Assembly: GCA_038748065.1 (NCBI GenBank)
Contig: JBCDJG010000007.1
Span: 62,001-126,000 of the forward strand
Direction: 5' to 3'
DNA: 64,000 bases
From: JBCDJG01 sp038748065
GTDB taxonomy: Bacteria > Pseudomonadota > Gammaproteobacteria > Pseudomonadales > Halieaceae
Below, piece by piece: positions 61,948 to 64,000 of the stretch (position 1 is the first letter of the stretch; every line of letters starts with the position of its first letter). The position numbers were made by a program, and so were the translations under genes. The notes under the pieces were generated by a model that worked only from the letters and a program-made list of their open reading frames with translations, ran no database searches and was not told the origin of the DNA.

Positions 61948-63802
61948 GCAGTTCCATCTGATGCGCCCGGAGTGGCTGTGGTTGCTCCTGCCGGCATTGG
62001 CCATGGCGCTATTACTATGGCTGCAGCGCCGACGCACCGGGAGCTGGAGTAACGTTATTGCCCCCGAACTGCTGGAACAACTGATTGGCGAGACCACTGA
62101 AAAGAGGCGCCTGTCGGCGGCCCCGCTACTGTTGTTTGCCTGGATCGTGGCCGCGGTCGCCGCCGCCGGGCCCAGCTGGCAGCAAATTCCGCAGCCCGTA
62201 CACCAGAAACAGGATGCACTCATCCTGGTGTTGGATTTGAGCCTCTCCATGAAAGCTGCGGATCTTGCGCCCTCGCGCAGTGATCGGGCCAGGCAGAAGC
62301 TGGTCGACCTGCTGGATCTGCGCAAGGAGGGCCAGACCGGACTCATCGCCTACGCTGGCGATGCTCACATCGTGACACCGCTTACAGATGACCATCGCAC
62401 CATTGCCAATCTGCTACCGGCCCTCAACCCTGACATGATGCCCGTCCCGGGAAGCGAACCGCAGTCGGCCATTGCAATGGCGGCAGAGCTGCTGCGTTCG
62501 GCCGGCATTAACGGCGGACGCATACTCTTACTGACCGATGGCATCAGTGAGAACGATATCGGGGGTATCAGTCGCAGCTTGGCTGGCACTGGCATCGAGC
62601 TCGCCGTTCTGGGCATCGGCAGCGCGGCGGGTGCACCCATCCCCCTGCCGCGCGGCGGCTTCCTGAAAGACGCCAGCGGCGCGATTGTTATGCCTGGCCT
62701 GGATGTCAACCGGCTGCGAGCGCTTGCCAATGATACGGGCGGTCGATACCGCGGACTTGCGGTAGACAACAGTGACATCGAGTACCTGCTCGCGGAGTCA
62801 CCGCTTGCCGAGCGAGGCGACAGCCTCGTGCTTGACCGTGCCGCCGATACCTGGGAAGACCAGGGTTACTGGCTCATCCTGCTGCTGCTACCGCTCGTGC
62901 TAGCGCTGTTTCGACGCGGGGCTCTGCCTGTATTGCTGTTGTGCGGCGCACTTCTGCCGGCTACCGAGAGCCAGGCACAGGGCTGGCAAAGTCTCTGGCA
63001 AACCCGCGATCAGCAAGGCAAGGCAGCCCTTGAGGCGGGGGATGCGAAAGCGGCCGCCGAGCTTTTTGAGCGCCGCGACTGGGCCGGTACGGCCGCCTAC
63101 CAGGCCGGCGACTATGAATCCGCCATCAGCGCCTTCACTGCATCCGAGGACGCCGATGCCTACTACAACCGCGGCAACGCGCTGGCCCGCGCGGGAAAAC
63201 TCGACGAGGCTATCGATGCCTACAAAACATCACTCGAACTGGAGCCAGATGCGCAGGATGCGAGGGCCAACATCGACCTACTCGAGCAGCTGAAGCAGCA
63301 ACAACAGCAACAGCAAGAACAGCAGCAACAGGGCGGAGAGCAAGGCGAGCAACAGAGCGGTGAGCAGTCATCCGCCCAGCAGGATTCACAGGCCGGTGAC
63401 AACCAGAGTGAACAGGCGGGAGAACAGCAGCCGGGGCAGAACAATGAACAGCCGTCACAGGCCGGGTCGCAGCCATCTGAGCGCCAGCAGCAGCCTGAGG
63501 ACCTGGCCCAGCAGGAAGCCAACGAAGACGAGCAAACGCCAGCCGATCCAGATGAGAACTCGACCGAGGAATCCGAAGGCAGGCAGCCACGGAATGAGGC
63601 TGGCGAGCAGCAGGATCAGGGTGACCTTGAAGCCCAGATGGCCCAGGCCACTGAAGGCGACCCCGAACAGGATCAGGCGATGGAACAGTGGCTGCGACGC
63701 GTCCCGGACGATCCTTCCGGATTGCTTCGGGAGAAGTTCCGTTACGAGAGTCGTCGGCGCGCCGAACAGGGAGAGCAGAGAGAAAATGCGACCTATTGGT
63801 AA
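61940..63802 (+). CDS. batB: BatB/BatC fusion: VWA, TPR and Gln-rich tail
   Basis: This 620-residue protein joins BatB and BatC. Two N-terminal membrane segments precede a VWA domain (VLDLSLSMKAAD), a central helix (YWLILLLLPLVLALF), TPR units (DAYYNRGNALARAGKLDEAI), and a long low-complexity tail from about residue 450 rich in Gln, Glu, Ser and Gly (QQQQQQQEQQQQ). BatC is normally a separate TPR protein, so this is a natural fusion. The DNA coding the tail is a CAG/CAA repeat tract. It overlaps batD by 17 bases. Confidence 0.92.
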   Translation: MPEQFHLMRPEWLWLLLPALAMALLLWLQRRRTGSWSNVIAPELLEQLIGETTEKRRLSAAPLLLFAWIVAAVAAAGPSWQQIPQPVHQKQDALILVLDLSLSMKAADLAPSRSDRARQKLVDLLDLRKEGQTGLIAYAGDAHIVTPLTDDHRTIANLLPALNPDMMPVPGSEPQSAIAMAAELLRSAGINGGRILLLTDGISENDIGGISRSLAGTGIELAVLGIGSAAGAPIPLPRGGFLKDASGAIVMPGLDVNRLRALANDTGGRYRGLAVDNSDIEYLLAESPLAERGDSLVLDRAADTWEDQGYWLILLLLPLVLALFRRGALPVLLLCGALLPATESQAQGWQSLWQTRDQQGKAALEAGDAKAAAELFERRDWAGTAAYQAGDYESAISAFTASEDADAYYNRGNALARAGKLDEAIDAYKTSLELEPDAQDARANIDLLEQLKQQQQQQQEQQQQGGEQGEQQSGEQSSAQQDSQAGDNQSEQAGEQQPGQNNEQPSQAGSQPSERQQQPEDLAQQEANEDEQTPADPDENSTEESEGRQPRNEAGEQQDQGDLEAQMAQATEGDPEQDQAMEQWLRRVPDDPSGLLREKFRYESRRRAEQGEQRENATYW

Positions 63803-64000
63803 AATACTCCTTGGGCTCTTGGCAGCCGTATTTATTGCGCCGACAGACGCCGCGCTCATCGCTCAGGTTGACCGTGATCGAATCTCCCTCGGCGACAGCC
63901 TGCGCCTTTCAATCACCGGCACCGATGGCGACAGTACAGAGCAACTCGAGCTTGCACCACTCTATAGGGACTTCGACGTCCTGCAGCGCTCATCCAAAAG
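63786..64000 (+). CDS. batD: BatD (oxygen tolerance) protein, cut by the window edge
   Basis: The first 71 residues are visible: a signal peptide (MRPIGKILLGLLAAVFIAPT) and ALIAQVDRDRISLGDSLRLS, the BatD start. BatD proteins are secreted, membrane-anchored beta-rich partners of BatA and BatB. The rest lies to the right of the window. It overlaps batB/C, completing the operon order. Confidence 0.85.
   Translation, partial: MRPIGKILLGLLAAVFIAPTDAALIAQVDRDRISLGDSLRLSITGTDGDSTEQLELAPLYRDFDVLQRSSK

Overview
The window looks like chromosomal DNA of a marine gammaproteobacterium, most plausibly of the Halieaceae (OM60/NOR5) type. This is inferred from the moderately high GC content, the folD-tRNA neighbourhood, the trhO-bolA, lptFG-pepA-holC-valS and rapA-tatD neighbours, the large NAD-glutamate dehydrogenase, the steroid/aromatic meta-cleavage genes and a wax-ester synthase. 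No 16S gene is present, so the genus stays open.

Region 1 (1-5.1 kb) is the integrase end of a mobile island. A tyrosine integrase, an AlpA-like protein, three small unknown genes, a primase-polymerase/RepA-type helicase and a gene running off the left edge all read leftward, several through 4-nt stop/start overlaps. The island sits in a tRNA-Arg(UCU) gene of which only the 5' half remains here. Iteron-like 9-bp repeats lie around the helicase 3' end. Next come intact tRNA-His and tRNA-Pro with a strong stable-RNA promoter, then folD.

Region 2 (6.5-17.1 kb) has ompW with a perfect FNR/ANR box placed for class II activation, an MliC-type lipoprotein, rarD, a TauE-type exporter and an MHS transporter. 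It also has a five-gene meta-cleavage operon (HsaA-like oxygenase, C-C hydrolase, hydratase, acylating acetaldehyde dehydrogenase, aldolase) without a ring-cleavage dioxygenase. An SDR gene lies upstream.

Region 3 (17.2-31.1 kb) is mostly housekeeping: an S1 protease, trhO-bolA, an AraC regulator, a two-component system, an RDD protein, lptFG, pepA-holC-valS and a cold-shock protein.

Region 4 (31.2-53.5 kb) is more accessory. It holds a TetR/DUF3604 pair, a methyltransferase, a TonB-C protein, a wax-ester synthase/DGAT carrying a histone H1-like Lys/Ala tail, a LysR regulator and tatD-rapA. It continues with a 1304-residue DUF1080/propeller/HEAT/cytochrome c protein paired with a second DUF1080 lipoprotein, a PLD lipoprotein, an SDR, a phosphoesterase, a solute-binding protein, YjbQ and ribosome modulation factor.

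Region 5 (53.5-64 kb) has the 1613-residue NAD-glutamate dehydrogenase and a MoxR-DUF58-DUF4381-BatA-BatB/C-BatD operon cut by the right edge.

The observations I rate highest are the wax-ester synthase with an H1-like tail, the split tRNA-Arg and repeat architecture of the island, the giant DUF1080/cytochrome protein, and the exactly spaced FNR promoter of ompW.
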